Positions 1 to 7,957 of a stretch of DNA of 64,000 nucleotides are shown in pieces. Location: NCBI GenBank assembly GCA_016702415.1, contig JADJEA010000024.1, positions 248,001 through 312,000 on the forward strand, read 5' to 3'. Source of the stretch: Nostocoides sp. GTDB lineage: Bacteria > Actinomycetota > Actinomycetes > Actinomycetales > Dermatophilaceae. The position numbers and the translations under genes were made by a program. Below the pieces are notes generated by a model. It ran no database searches. It saw only the letters and a list, made by a program, of their open reading frames with translations, and was not told the origin of the DNA. Numbering within the stretch: position 1 is the stretch's first letter; each line of letters begins with the position of its first letter.

Positions 1-620
1 CGGCGGTGGCGCGGCATACCCATGAAGGTCCCCTCGTCGTCGGCATGGTCGGGCGGCTGGCCCCGTGGAAGGGCCAGGACGTGTTCCTGCGCGCCTTCGC
101 CCGGGCCGCCGCGACACGGGATCTGCGGGCGCACCTCGTCGGGTCGGCGATGTTCGGTGAGGATGCGTATGCCGAGTCCCTCCACCGTCTGTGCGCCGAC
201 CTCGGGATCGCCGACCGGGTGGACTGGCGCGGCTTCCGCCAGGACATCTGGGGCGAGCTTGCGCTCATGGACGTCCTCGTCCATGCCTCGGTCACGCCCG
301 AGCCGTTCGGCCAGGTCGTCATCGAGGGGATGGCCGCGGGCGTGCCCGTCATCGCCGCTGCCGCCGGCGGACCGGCGGAGGTCGTCACGCACGACCAGGA
401 CGGCCTCCTGGTGACGCCGGGCGACGTCGATGCCCTCGCGACGACCATCGGCCGTCTGGCCGACGACCCCGCCGACCGTGACCGGCTCGCCCTGGCAGGC
501 CACCGGACCAGTGCTCATTACAGCCCGGAGACGGTTGCGGTGGCGGTACTCGCCGCTTACCGGCCCCTCGGACGCCGGTCCTCCGGGTCGGGTCGTCGCC
601 GCCGGGTGAGGCCGGGCTGA
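1..620 (+). CDS. Glycosyltransferase family 4, C-terminal part (5' end outside window)
   Basis: This is the C-terminal nucleotide-sugar-binding half of a GT-B retaining glycosyltransferase; the reading frame is open to the left edge, so the N-terminal acceptor domain lies outside the window. Visible hallmarks are the GRLAPWKGQD segment that opens the second Rossmann domain and the EX7E-type stretch PEPFGQVVIEGMAAG followed by GVPVIA, which in this family contacts the donor sugar nucleotide. It would add a sugar to a lipid-linked polysaccharide precursor at the inner membrane face. It is followed by a Wzz-like gene and a second family-4 transferase, so it belongs to the polysaccharide locus. 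The sugar specificity cannot be read from sequence. Confidence 0.85.
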   Translation, partial: AVARHTHEGPLVVGMVGRLAPWKGQDVFLRAFARAAATRDLRAHLVGSAMFGEDAYAESLHRLCADLGIADRVDWRGFRQDIWGELALMDVLVHASVTPEPFGQVVIEGMAAGVPVIAAAAGGPAEVVTHDQDGLLVTPGDVDALATTIGRLADDPADRDRLALAGHRTSAHYSPETVAVAVLAAYRPLGRRSSGSGRRRRVRPG

Positions 621-681
621 GCGACCGGACCCCCGGCCGGTCGAGCCTCCGATGTGGAGGAGGTACCCTACCGAGTCGGGC

Positions 682-2325
682 ATGGACCATTTCCGTCAAT
701 CAACACATCAGTTTCTTGGGGTGACAGTGGAGGAATCAGGGGTCGTTCTCGACCACCGACGTCAGTTGAACTTGCTTCGCCGCAATTTGTGGTTGATCGC
801 CTTGCTCACCCTCCTGGGTGCCGCATTCCCGGCGGTCAAGGCCGTCCAGAACGGCATCCCGCACGTGGCCACCACCCAGATTCTCGTCGGCGAACCCGTC
901 ACGCTGCCCTATGCCACCGGCACCCAGAGTGGTGCGACGAACAAGGACAGCGGCCGGCTCGTCGACGCCGAACAGCGGCGGATGCAGAGCGACGGCGTCG
1001 CCAAGACGGTGGAGGCCAGCCTGCCGGCAGGGCATGCGAGCTACGACACTCAGTTCTCCGCCAACGCCACGACGACCAATGTCGTGACCGTGAGCGTCAC
1101 CTCCAGTGACGGAGCCGTCGCCAAGAAGGTCGCCGACGGGGTCGGCAAGGCCTATATCGATGCCCTGTCGAAGTACAACACCTCCGTCCTCGATGCCGCC
1201 GAGAAGGAACTCGACGCCAACATCAGCGACCTGAACGAGCAGATCAGCAAGCTCGAAAAGACGTTGTCCACCGCCGACCCCGAGAGCCTCAACCAGGTCC
1301 AGGCCGTTGTCGGCCCGGCCCGGCAGGCCTTGCTCGACCGCCGCGACGTCCAGCAGGGACGCATCGACACTGTGGCCCTGGTCAAGTCGGTCGGGACCCT
1401 CGGCGGCGCGCAGATCATCCAGGAGGCGGACGTGAGCCCGTCTCTAATGGCGGTCGCGTCCCCGATCATCATCGGCCTGCTGCTCGGTGCTTTCGTGGGC
1501 TTCTTGCTGGTGTGGCTGCGGGAGGGCCTGGCCGGGCGGATTGTCGACGCGACCGACCTCGAGCCTGCCGGCATCCACGCGAAGGCCACGTGGCCGGCGG
1601 CCCTCGACCTGCCCGGTCCGAAGACCCAGTTCCTTCCCGAGGTGCCTCGAGCGGACGTCGCCGAAGTCCGCGCCCTCGCCGCGACGATGTGGCCGGCGCT
1701 CAAATCGGGAGCCAAACGGGATGTCACCCTCATCGCTCCCCTGACCGGTCAGTCGATCGCACCGCTGACGCTCGCGGTGTGGCTCGCCCGCGAACTCGAC
1801 GGAATGGGCCACCGGGTCGCGGTCGTCAACGCCGACTCGGTGTCGGCCGCGTCGCGGAGCGCGCTCTCGGCGCTCTCCAACCGCGAATCCTCCGGGACCC
1901 CTGGTTCGGGGGTCTCCACGGGCCACTTCGGCGAGGTCCTCGTCGTCGATGCCGGAGCCTCCGAGTCCGTCGTCGGGGCCCCCGCGTTCGGATCCGTTCT
2001 CGATCAGGTCAGCCGCGACCGCGATGTCGTCATCGTCGTCGGCCCTGCGCTCTCGTCCCAGGCCGGCAGTATCCAGGCCGCGCCCTTCGCCGACCGCGCC
2101 GTCCTGCTCATCAAGTCCGGCTCGGTCCGGCGGCCGTACGCCAAGAAGGTCATGGACGAATTGCGCGGATACGCCTCGACGCTCCCGGTCCTGGCGCGGC
2201 CCGAGGTGCTCCTCTACGACGTCCGCAGTGTGCGCTCGCGGACCCCGGTGCCGACGGCTGCAGCCACCACCGCCACCCCGGCCGCCACCGGAGGGACGAC
2301 TGCGGCATCGCCGGCCCTCCGGTGA
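682..2325 (+). CDS. Wzz/BY-kinase-like polysaccharide co-polymerase with degenerate P-loop domain
   Basis: The protein has about 547 residues. A first membrane helix (LWLIALLTLLG region) lies near the N-terminus, then an extracytoplasmic region with a coiled-coil-like stretch (LDANISDLNEQISKLEK), a second membrane helix (SPIIIGLLLGAFVGFLLVW) and a cytoplasmic domain shaped like the CpsD/CapB nucleotide-binding fold. This is the layout of bacterial chain-length regulators fused to a BY-kinase. The expected Walker A GxxxxGK(S/T) is replaced by APLTGQSIAP, so ATPase or kinase activity is doubtful. The C-terminus is Ala/Thr/Pro-rich and not obviously Tyr-clustered. The start is uncertain: ATG at 652 and GTG at 721 are alternatives. 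The stop overlaps the next gene's GTG (GTGA), implying translational coupling. Confidence 0.75.
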   Translation: MDHFRQSTHQFLGVTVEESGVVLDHRRQLNLLRRNLWLIALLTLLGAAFPAVKAVQNGIPHVATTQILVGEPVTLPYATGTQSGATNKDSGRLVDAEQRRMQSDGVAKTVEASLPAGHASYDTQFSANATTTNVVTVSVTSSDGAVAKKVADGVGKAYIDALSKYNTSVLDAAEKELDANISDLNEQISKLEKTLSTADPESLNQVQAVVGPARQALLDRRDVQQGRIDTVALVKSVGTLGGAQIIQEADVSPSLMAVASPIIIGLLLGAFVGFLLVWLREGLAGRIVDATDLEPAGIHAKATWPAALDLPGPKTQFLPEVPRADVAEVRALAATMWPALKSGAKRDVTLIAPLTGQSIAPLTLAVWLARELDGMGHRVAVVNADSVSAASRSALSALSNRESSGTPGSGVSTGHFGEVLVVDAGASESVVGAPAFGSVLDQVSRDRDVVIVVGPALSSQAGSIQAAPFADRAVLLIKSGSVRRPYAKKVMDELRGYASTLPVLARPEVLLYDVRSVRSRTPVPTAAATTATPAATGGTTAASPALR

Positions 2326-3446
2326 GCACGCCTGGGACGTCGGCGCCGACGGTGCATATCGCGCACGACTACATCACCCAACGTGGTGGGGCCGAGCGAG
2401 TGGTGCTCTCCCTTATGGACGCCTTCCCCGACGCCGAGCTCACCACGAGCATCTATTCGCCGGAGAACAGCTTTCCGCAGTTCCGTCGGGCCCGGATGCG
2501 CACGCTCTGGACCGATCGCGTGGCGCTCTTCCGGAAGGACCCGAAGTACGCCATGCCGGTGCTCGCCGCGGCCTTCGGCTTCGCCCGGAAGGACCGAGCC
2601 GACATCGTCATCTGCTCCTCCTCGGGATGGGCGCACGGGTTGCGGACGGACGGGACCCGGATCGTCTACTGCCATACCCCCGCCCGGTGGCTCTATGCCT
2701 CGCAGGATTATCTGCCCGAGGTGCCCAGGCCGTTGCGGTTGCCGGCACGTCTGGTGGCCTTCCCCCTCCTGCGCCGGTGGGATGCCCGGGCCGCAAAGCG
2801 CGCAGACGTCTACATCGCCAACTCGACGATGGTGCGCGAGCGCATCCGGCGCGCGTACGGCATCGAGGCGCAGGTCATCCACCCCCCGGTGGCCATCGAC
2901 GTGACCGGAGAGCAGGAACCGGTGCCCGGGGTGGAGCCGGGCTATCTCCTCTGCGTGAGCCGCGCCCGCGGCTACAAGAACGTCCGGGCGATCTGCGAGG
3001 CCGTCGAGGCGACCCCCGGTGAGCGACTCGTCGTCGTCGGGGGAGTTCCCGAGGGCGCGGTCAGCGCCGCGGGAGCGCAGCGGATCCAGGGCGTGTCGCG
3101 CTTGAGCGATGCCCAGATGCGGTGGATCTATTCGCATGCCGCGGCCCTGATCGCGGTGAGCAATGAGGATTTCGGCCTGACCCCCATCGAGGCCTACGCC
3201 TTCGGCACCCCGGCGATCCTCCTCCAGGCCGGCGGCTATCTCGACTCCAGCATCGACGGCGAGACCTGCGTCTTCATCCCGTCCGGCGACGCGGCGTCGA
3301 TCACGGCCGGGATCGCGCGCTTCCGGAGCATGCACTTCGACCCGGAACGCATCCGCGGCCACGCGGAGGCCTTCGCCGAGCCGGCATTCCACGCCGCCAT
3401 CCGCCGGGTCGTCGCCGAGGTCGCCGCCCGCACGAACGCGGGCTAG
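2322..3446 (+). CDS. Glycosyltransferase family 4
   Basis: This 374-residue GT-B glycosyltransferase begins with a GTG that overlaps the preceding stop (GTGA). The N-terminal acceptor domain starts VHIAHDYITQRGGAERVV, a glycine-rich loop typical of WbaZ/RfaG-like enzymes. The C-terminal donor domain contains the EX7E signature in NEDFGLTPIEAYAFGTPAIL. No signal peptide or membrane helix is seen, so it should act at the cytoplasmic face on a lipid-linked glycan. Coupling to the Wzz-like gene ties it to assembly of one surface polysaccharide. Donor and acceptor sugars are not predictable. Confidence 0.88.
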   Translation: MSTPGTSAPTVHIAHDYITQRGGAERVVLSLMDAFPDAELTTSIYSPENSFPQFRRARMRTLWTDRVALFRKDPKYAMPVLAAAFGFARKDRADIVICSSSGWAHGLRTDGTRIVYCHTPARWLYASQDYLPEVPRPLRLPARLVAFPLLRRWDARAAKRADVYIANSTMVRERIRRAYGIEAQVIHPPVAIDVTGEQEPVPGVEPGYLLCVSRARGYKNVRAICEAVEATPGERLVVVGGVPEGAVSAAGAQRIQGVSRLSDAQMRWIYSHAAALIAVSNEDFGLTPIEAYAFGTPAILLQAGGYLDSSIDGETCVFIPSGDAASITAGIARFRSMHFDPERIRGHAEAFAEPAFHAAIRRVVAEVAARTNAG

Positions 3447-3454
3447 GCGCGCGG

Positions 3455-4375
3455 GTGGATCCAGCGCTGGCGGCGGCCGTGAGCGCGGCCGAGGCGTGCG
3501 GCATACCGTCGACGGCACTGGTGCGCCAGTCGGCGGGATCCACCAGTGCGGTGTTCGCCGCCGGGGATCTCGTCTTCATCGTGGCCGGTGCGTATGCCGA
3601 TCCCGCCACCCTCACCGCTCGGGTCGCCATCGCCGCTGTCCTGTCCCGGTCGGGTCGCTTCGTGCGACCCGTGTGGCCCGAGCCCAGGTCGTATGCCGAT
3701 CGCCTCGTCACGGCGTGGGAGCGCGTCCACCTTCGGCCGGGCCCGATCGACTGGCACTCGGCGGGGCTGGCGGTGCGCACCCTCCACGACACTCCCCCGG
3801 GCGCACTCCCGGTGCCGCTGCCGAACGTCGGCGACCTGGCCGACGTCCGGGTGGCCGTGGACCTGGCCACCGCCAGCGGTCGACTCGACCCCGGCGGCGC
3901 GAGGCTCTTGCGTGGCGTCGCCACGCGCCTGGACGAAGAACTCGCGCACTTGGACGACCGCCGCGTCGTCGTCCACGGCGACCTGCACGCCCCCAATGTG
4001 CTCGGCGGATGGTCGGGCGTCCTGCTCTGTGACACCGACGAGATCGCGTTCGGGGCGCCTGGCTATGACCTCGGCGTGCTCCTCGACCCTGGCCGCCCCG
4101 CCATTCCGTTCGCGGGTTTGACCCCCTTCGTGCAGGGGTATGGCGCGCCCCTCCCCTCGGTCGCCGCCCGGCGAACCTACGCGCGCAGCGCCCACCTTCG
4201 CCGCACCGTCGCCCTACTGTCGCATCCGGCGACGACGGTGCACGCGAGGTTCTATCGACGGGTGCGCCTTGGTGCCTGGGCCGCGATGGCCCGTGACTGG
4301 GAGCGGGATCTGGTCCCGGTCGTCGCGCTGCCACCAGGAACGCGGGTGCGGCTGGCCCGGCGCGCGGGCCGCTGA
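3455..4375 (+). CDS. APH/choline-kinase fold phosphotransferase
   Basis: This 306-residue protein belongs to the aminoglycoside phosphotransferase/choline kinase superfamily. The catalytic loop is HGDLHAPN near residue 176 and the metal-binding acidic segment is DTDEIAFGAPGYDLG about 20 residues later. The N-lobe is short and lacks an obvious nucleotide-positioning lysine motif. It starts with a GTG eight bases after the glycosyltransferase stop, so it is probably in the same transcript. By context it may phosphorylate a sugar or small metabolite used in polysaccharide assembly rather than an antibiotic; that is inference. The stop codon lies inside a small hairpin shared with the converging gene. 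Confidence 0.75.
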   Translation: MDPALAAAVSAAEACGIPSTALVRQSAGSTSAVFAAGDLVFIVAGAYADPATLTARVAIAAVLSRSGRFVRPVWPEPRSYADRLVTAWERVHLRPGPIDWHSAGLAVRTLHDTPPGALPVPLPNVGDLADVRVAVDLATASGRLDPGGARLLRGVATRLDEELAHLDDRRVVVHGDLHAPNVLGGWSGVLLCDTDEIAFGAPGYDLGVLLDPGRPAIPFAGLTPFVQGYGAPLPSVAARRTYARSAHLRRTVALLSHPATTVHARFYRRVRLGAWAAMARDWERDLVPVVALPPGTRVRLARRAGR

Positions 4376-4389
4376 CCGAACCGGTCAGC
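4371..4389. terminator. Short hairpin holding both convergent stop codons
   Basis: An 8-bp perfect stem (GCTGACCG / CGGTCAGC) with a 3-base loop lies between the convergent APH-like and sulfotransferase genes. Both stop codons (TGA on plus, TGA on minus) sit inside the stem. There is no strong T-tract, so its strength as an intrinsic terminator is uncertain. Confidence 0.5.
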
Positions 4390-5329
4390 GCGCCGGACGC
4401 GCCCGCGACGAACGTGGCTCGCCCCAGGCGGACAGGTCCCGGCCGATGAGCGCCGATAGGTGCGCGACATCGGCCGCGAACTCCTCGTTGAGGAAGCGAC
4501 GGTCATCGTCCGAGATGTCGCGGCGGCGCAAGTTCCAGGACGCGACGCGCTGAGCGATCGCGGTGCCGGTCTCGTAGGGAATCACCCGCTTCAAGGCCGC
4601 CTTGACCGGGTTGCGCTGAGTGAGCAGATGGTTGAGCGCGCGGAAGCGGGGATTGCCCGAGGCATTCATGACCCGCTCGCCGGCGATCTCCACCGGCCGC
4701 AGCCCGAGGAAGGCGAAAATCTCCGCCATCGTCTCGTCCTGTCGGGTCACGAGGTCCTCGTAGAGAACGACGTGCACCCGCTCGCGTGGGACCGCGTCAA
4801 AGCAGGCGGTGAGCTGCTCGCCATAGCGTGACATCGACTCGTAGAAGAACCCCGGCGACCAGTGGGCGGCGCGCCGCTCCTCTTCCAGACCGAATGCCGC
4901 CCGGAAGTCGTCGACCGGTTCACGCCCGTCCCGCATCATGTGCGACCACGCCGAGAAGCTGCGTTCAGCGGGGTTGCGCAGGACAGCAATGAACTTCATC
5001 GCCGGGTTGTGGTCGAGAGCATGACGCAGGGACTTCGGCGCGCTCATGTAGTAGACAGATGCTTCGCCACACATTTGCGTGGGAGCGGCACCGGCGAAGC
5101 ACGCGAGATAGCGGTCACGATCGCTGATGATGAGCGGGACGAACTCCTCGGCGTCCCGTGGCCCGCGAAAGTCGGGCACCCCGTCCGGGAAGAGGAAGTA
5201 GTGGCTCTCCTTCTCGCGGGCGAAGAAGATCTCGGGGTGCTGGCGCAGGTAATAGCTCAGCGACGTGGTGCCGGACTTGGCGGCACCGATCACGAGGAAG
5301 TCGGGACCGGAAATGCCGGTGGCGTTCAT
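4385..5329 (-). CDS. Sulfotransferase (PAPS-dependent, P-loop)
   Basis: The predicted product is 314 residues long. The 5'-phosphosulfate-binding loop AAKSGTTSL lies near residues 16-24, and the 3'-phosphate-binding helix VLRNPAERSFSAW lies further on; both define the PAPS-dependent sulfotransferase fold. A GGGGAG Shine-Dalgarno 8 bases upstream favours the ATG at 5329; a GTG at 5338 that overlaps the upstream gene's stop is an alternative. It is the second gene of a two-gene minus-strand pair of sulfotransferases. No signal peptide is seen, so it would act in the cytoplasm on an intracellular glycan precursor. Substrate is unknown; the neighbours suggest a polysaccharide intermediate. Confidence 0.87.
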   Translation of the reverse strand: MNATGISGPDFLVIGAAKSGTTSLSYYLRQHPEIFFAREKESHYFLFPDGVPDFRGPRDAEEFVPLIISDRDRYLACFAGAAPTQMCGEASVYYMSAPKSLRHALDHNPAMKFIAVLRNPAERSFSAWSHMMRDGREPVDDFRAAFGLEEERRAAHWSPGFFYESMSRYGEQLTACFDAVPRERVHVVLYEDLVTRQDETMAEIFAFLGLRPVEIAGERVMNASGNPRFRALNHLLTQRNPVKAALKRVIPYETGTAIAQRVASWNLRRRDISDDDRRFLNEEFAADVAHLSALIGRDLSAWGEPRSSRARPAR

Positions 5330-5334
5330 GTCGC

Positions 5335-6309
5335 TCACTCCCCGAACATCGCCCGGGGTGCGCCCGCAGGGCGCAACCACGAGGAGAGATCACGGTCGAT
5401 GAGGGTCTGCAAGAGCTCGATGTCCTCTCGGTAGACCTCGATGAGTTCGCTGCGGACGGCCGGCGAGACCGACTCACGCTTCAACCCGGTGGCCAGGAGC
5501 GAGTCGACGCCTCGCTGCAGTCGCTCGGGAACGATCGGTTTGGCCCACGGGCGCGAAACCCGTCGCAGCTTGTAGGCGAGGGCCACGGCAGCATTGCGTG
5601 GGCGGCCCGAGACATTGAACTGGTTCATCAGCTCGGCGGAATCGGGCATCGGATCCACCCCCAGCCACTCGCAGACACCGTCCAGCACCACCTTGGCGTC
5701 ATCGCGTAGGTCCTCGTTGAGGATGACCTTGACCCGATCCTTGCCGAAGGTGTCGACATACGGCTTGAGCTGGCGGCCGTAGAACCCCGTCATGACGTAC
5801 TGCGATCCCGGCTCGATCCCCGGTGGCCGGTGAATGGCCTCGGAGAAGGGCGACCGCTCGAGGCTGTCCCGCACGAACGCCTGGTAGTCGGAAAAGGCGC
5901 GCTCGATCGGATTGCGGAGAATCGCCAGCAGCCGAGCGTTGGGGAGTTCCGCCGCGATGCGGCCGCAGGCGTATGGCGAGCGTAGATACTCCGGGGAACA
6001 CTCGCCGATCAAGGCCCCCGGCGGGGCCTCCTCGAAGAGCGATTCGTACTGAGCCAGGGTCCGGGTGCGGTGTCTCTTGTAGACCGAGTTGCGTTCCACC
6101 TCCGGGCGCGGCGCCCCACCGGTCTCGGCATGCTCGTAGGCGAAGAAGTTCGGTTCCTGCAGCCACGGCATGAAGATCTGCGGGTGGTGACCCAGGAACT
6201 GGGCCAAGGACGTCGTTCCCGACTTGAATGCCCCGATCACCAGGAAGTCAGGCAGTCTCCCCACGCTTGGCGCTCCTGTTCGCGTGGCCGGCCCGACCAC
6301 ATTTTTCAC
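5335..6309 (-). CDS. Sulfotransferase (PAPS-dependent, P-loop)
   Basis: This 324-residue protein has the PAPS-binding loop GAFKSGTTSLAQ near residues 27-38 and the 3'-phosphate motif ILRNPIERAFSDY. It is a paralogue of the gene immediately downstream, with which it is translationally coupled or nearly so. The start is a GTG at 6309, next to an AT-richer intergenic stretch shared with a divergent secreted hydrolase-like gene. Like its neighbour it lacks membrane or signal segments and should sulfate a cytosolic acceptor. Confidence 0.87.
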   Translation of the reverse strand: MKNVVGPATRTGAPSVGRLPDFLVIGAFKSGTTSLAQFLGHHPQIFMPWLQEPNFFAYEHAETGGAPRPEVERNSVYKRHRTRTLAQYESLFEEAPPGALIGECSPEYLRSPYACGRIAAELPNARLLAILRNPIERAFSDYQAFVRDSLERSPFSEAIHRPPGIEPGSQYVMTGFYGRQLKPYVDTFGKDRVKVILNEDLRDDAKVVLDGVCEWLGVDPMPDSAELMNQFNVSGRPRNAAVALAYKLRRVSRPWAKPIVPERLQRGVDSLLATGLKRESVSPAVRSELIEVYREDIELLQTLIDRDLSSWLRPAGAPRAMFGE

Positions 6310-6317
6310 GATCGAAG

Positions 6318-6347
6318 TTGACAGCTTAATCGCTCGTTGGTCATGCT
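6318..6347 (+). promoter_or_regulatory. Candidate sigma-70-type promoter for the Tat-exported hydrolase
   Basis: A perfect -35 hexamer TTGACA at 6318-6323 is followed after 18 bases by CATGCT at 6342-6347, in an unusually AT-rich patch for this genome. Transcription from here would start near 6354, downstream of the earlier in-frame ATG codons (6337, 6343). This supports the start at 6496. Confidence 0.4.
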
Positions 6348-6495
6348 AACGAGCACTACGACAGTAGCTCACGGTGGGGCCACCTCCGAATCCCTCCGGG
6401 CCGGCGCGCCCGCGGTCCCACTGGACACGCCGAGACGTGTCCGACTGCACGAGGCCGAGCACCCCCGAGCTCGACCGCGAAACGGAAGGTCCCCC

Positions 6496-7878
6496 ATGGC
6501 AGTTACGCGCGCTTCAGACAACTTATCCCCAGACCTCGACCGTCCCGATCCCGCCCCCAGCGACGACTCGCTTGGGGGCATTTCACGTCGCGCCTCGTTG
6601 ACGGGAATGGCCGGTGTCGCTGCGGCGACCCCCTTCATGACCGACGCGGCGTCCGACTCCCTCCGCGTCCCGATCGGTTCGCGCCGAGACACCAGCGGGC
6701 GGCCAATCAGCGCACTGACCGGCATGCTCGGTGTCTGCACCGTCACCTCGACGACCTCCGGCCCCTGGGGCCAGCACGACAAAATCCTGTGGGCCCTCAA
6801 GACCATCGGGGCGAGCTTCATCCGCAGCGAGATCTATGCCGGCAACAAGGGCCAGGTCGCCTGGCTGAACCAACTAGCCGCCAATGGCGTGCGGACCAAC
6901 ATGATCATGCAGGACCCGGCCATGAAGAACGCGACGCCGGAGCAGTTGGTCAACCTCATCGCCTCGTCCATGCCCAACGCGTGCCACAGCATGGAGGGCG
7001 CCAACGAATGGAACCTCGACGGAGGCTCCAACTGGGCGAGCGAACTGCGCAACCACCAGACCCGCATCTGGAATGCCGCCAAGGCCAACCCCCTGACCCG
7101 TAGCAAGCCGGTCGTCGGCCCGGCCCTCGGCATGCGCAAGGGCTATGAGGAGTTCGGCAACCAGTCGGCGATCATGGACTGGGGCAATATTCACCTCTAC
7201 ACCGGTGGGTTCGTCCCCGGCTACCGCACCGACGACGTCATCGCCGAGGAGCGCAGGGTCTGCGGGTCCAAGCCGATCATCCTCACCGAGACCGGCTGGC
7301 ACAACGCCAAGAACTACAAGGGCACCCACAACTACACGCCCGAGGACGTCGCGGGTGTCTACAGCCCCCGACTCCTCCTCGAGTACTTCGTGCGCAATGT
7401 CCCGAAGATGTCCATCTACGAGATCATCGACGAGCCAGCGAACCCGGGGATGACCGACCACGAGGCGCACTTCGGGCTCCTCCGCACCGACTGGTCGCCG
7501 AAGCCGGCGTTCGTGTCTCTGGCAAACCTCAACGTCATCATGAACCGTCAGTACCGCACGTCCGGCCGGGCCGGAGCCCGCGGGAGGCTGTCGTTCAAGT
7601 TCAACTCGGGCCCGTCGGACCTGCGTTCGGCCCTGGTTGCCCGCAACGACGGCCGCTACCAGCTCTTCCTGTGGCGGAATGTGGCGATCTACGACCCCAA
7701 CAAGAGGAGCTACCTCAACCCCGCTCCCGCCACGGTGAGCATCAACTGGTACACCACCCGCAATGTCAAGCGCTTCGCTCCCTCGTCCTCAGCCAATGCG
7801 CTCGAATCGAAGCTGACCTCGGTGTCCACGCTCTCCCTCAAGGGCGAGATGCAGGTCCTGGAGATCGCTCCCGTCTGA
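6496..7878 (+). CDS. Tat-exported glycoside hydrolase-like protein
   Basis: The predicted product is 460 residues. ATG 6496 is chosen because GGAAGG lies seven bases upstream. The N-terminus holds a twin-arginine signal (SRRASLTGMAGVAAAT), so it should be exported folded. The body looks like a (beta/alpha)8 retaining hydrolase of clan GH-A type: EGANEWNLDGG supplies the candidate acid/base Glu after beta-4 and ILTETGWH the candidate nucleophile Glu after beta-7. It is clearly related in order and motifs to the convergent gene at 7958-9490. In a polysaccharide locus it may trim or release polymer, as PslG does for Psl in Pseudomonas; this role is inferred. Confidence 0.75.
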   Translation: MAVTRASDNLSPDLDRPDPAPSDDSLGGISRRASLTGMAGVAAATPFMTDAASDSLRVPIGSRRDTSGRPISALTGMLGVCTVTSTTSGPWGQHDKILWALKTIGASFIRSEIYAGNKGQVAWLNQLAANGVRTNMIMQDPAMKNATPEQLVNLIASSMPNACHSMEGANEWNLDGGSNWASELRNHQTRIWNAAKANPLTRSKPVVGPALGMRKGYEEFGNQSAIMDWGNIHLYTGGFVPGYRTDDVIAEERRVCGSKPIILTETGWHNAKNYKGTHNYTPEDVAGVYSPRLLLEYFVRNVPKMSIYEIIDEPANPGMTDHEAHFGLLRTDWSPKPAFVSLANLNVIMNRQYRTSGRAGARGRLSFKFNSGPSDLRSALVARNDGRYQLFLWRNVAIYDPNKRSYLNPAPATVSINWYTTRNVKRFAPSSSANALESKLTSVSTLSLKGEMQVLEIAPV

Positions 7879-7901
7879 TCGACGCGGCATACCGGCACGA
7901 G

Positions 7902-7936
7902 AAGGGTGCCCGGACCACCCTGGTCCGGGCACCCTT
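7902..7936. terminator. Bidirectional terminator between two convergent hydrolase-like genes
   Basis: A perfect 16-bp stem (AAGGGTGCCCGGACCA and its complement) with a 3-base loop separates the two convergent genes. Each arm ends in a short A/T run suitable for termination in either direction. It is nested inside an outer inverted pair of the iterated word (GCGGCATAC 7884-7892, GTATGCCGC 7942-7950). Confidence 0.85.
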
Positions 7937-7957
7937 TCGTCGTATGCCGCGCCGCCG

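Noticed and set aside
2214..3518. Long minus-strand open frame opposite the second glycosyltransferase
   Set aside because: Antisense to a coupled glycosyltransferase with an EX7E motif; no ribosome site or family similarity.
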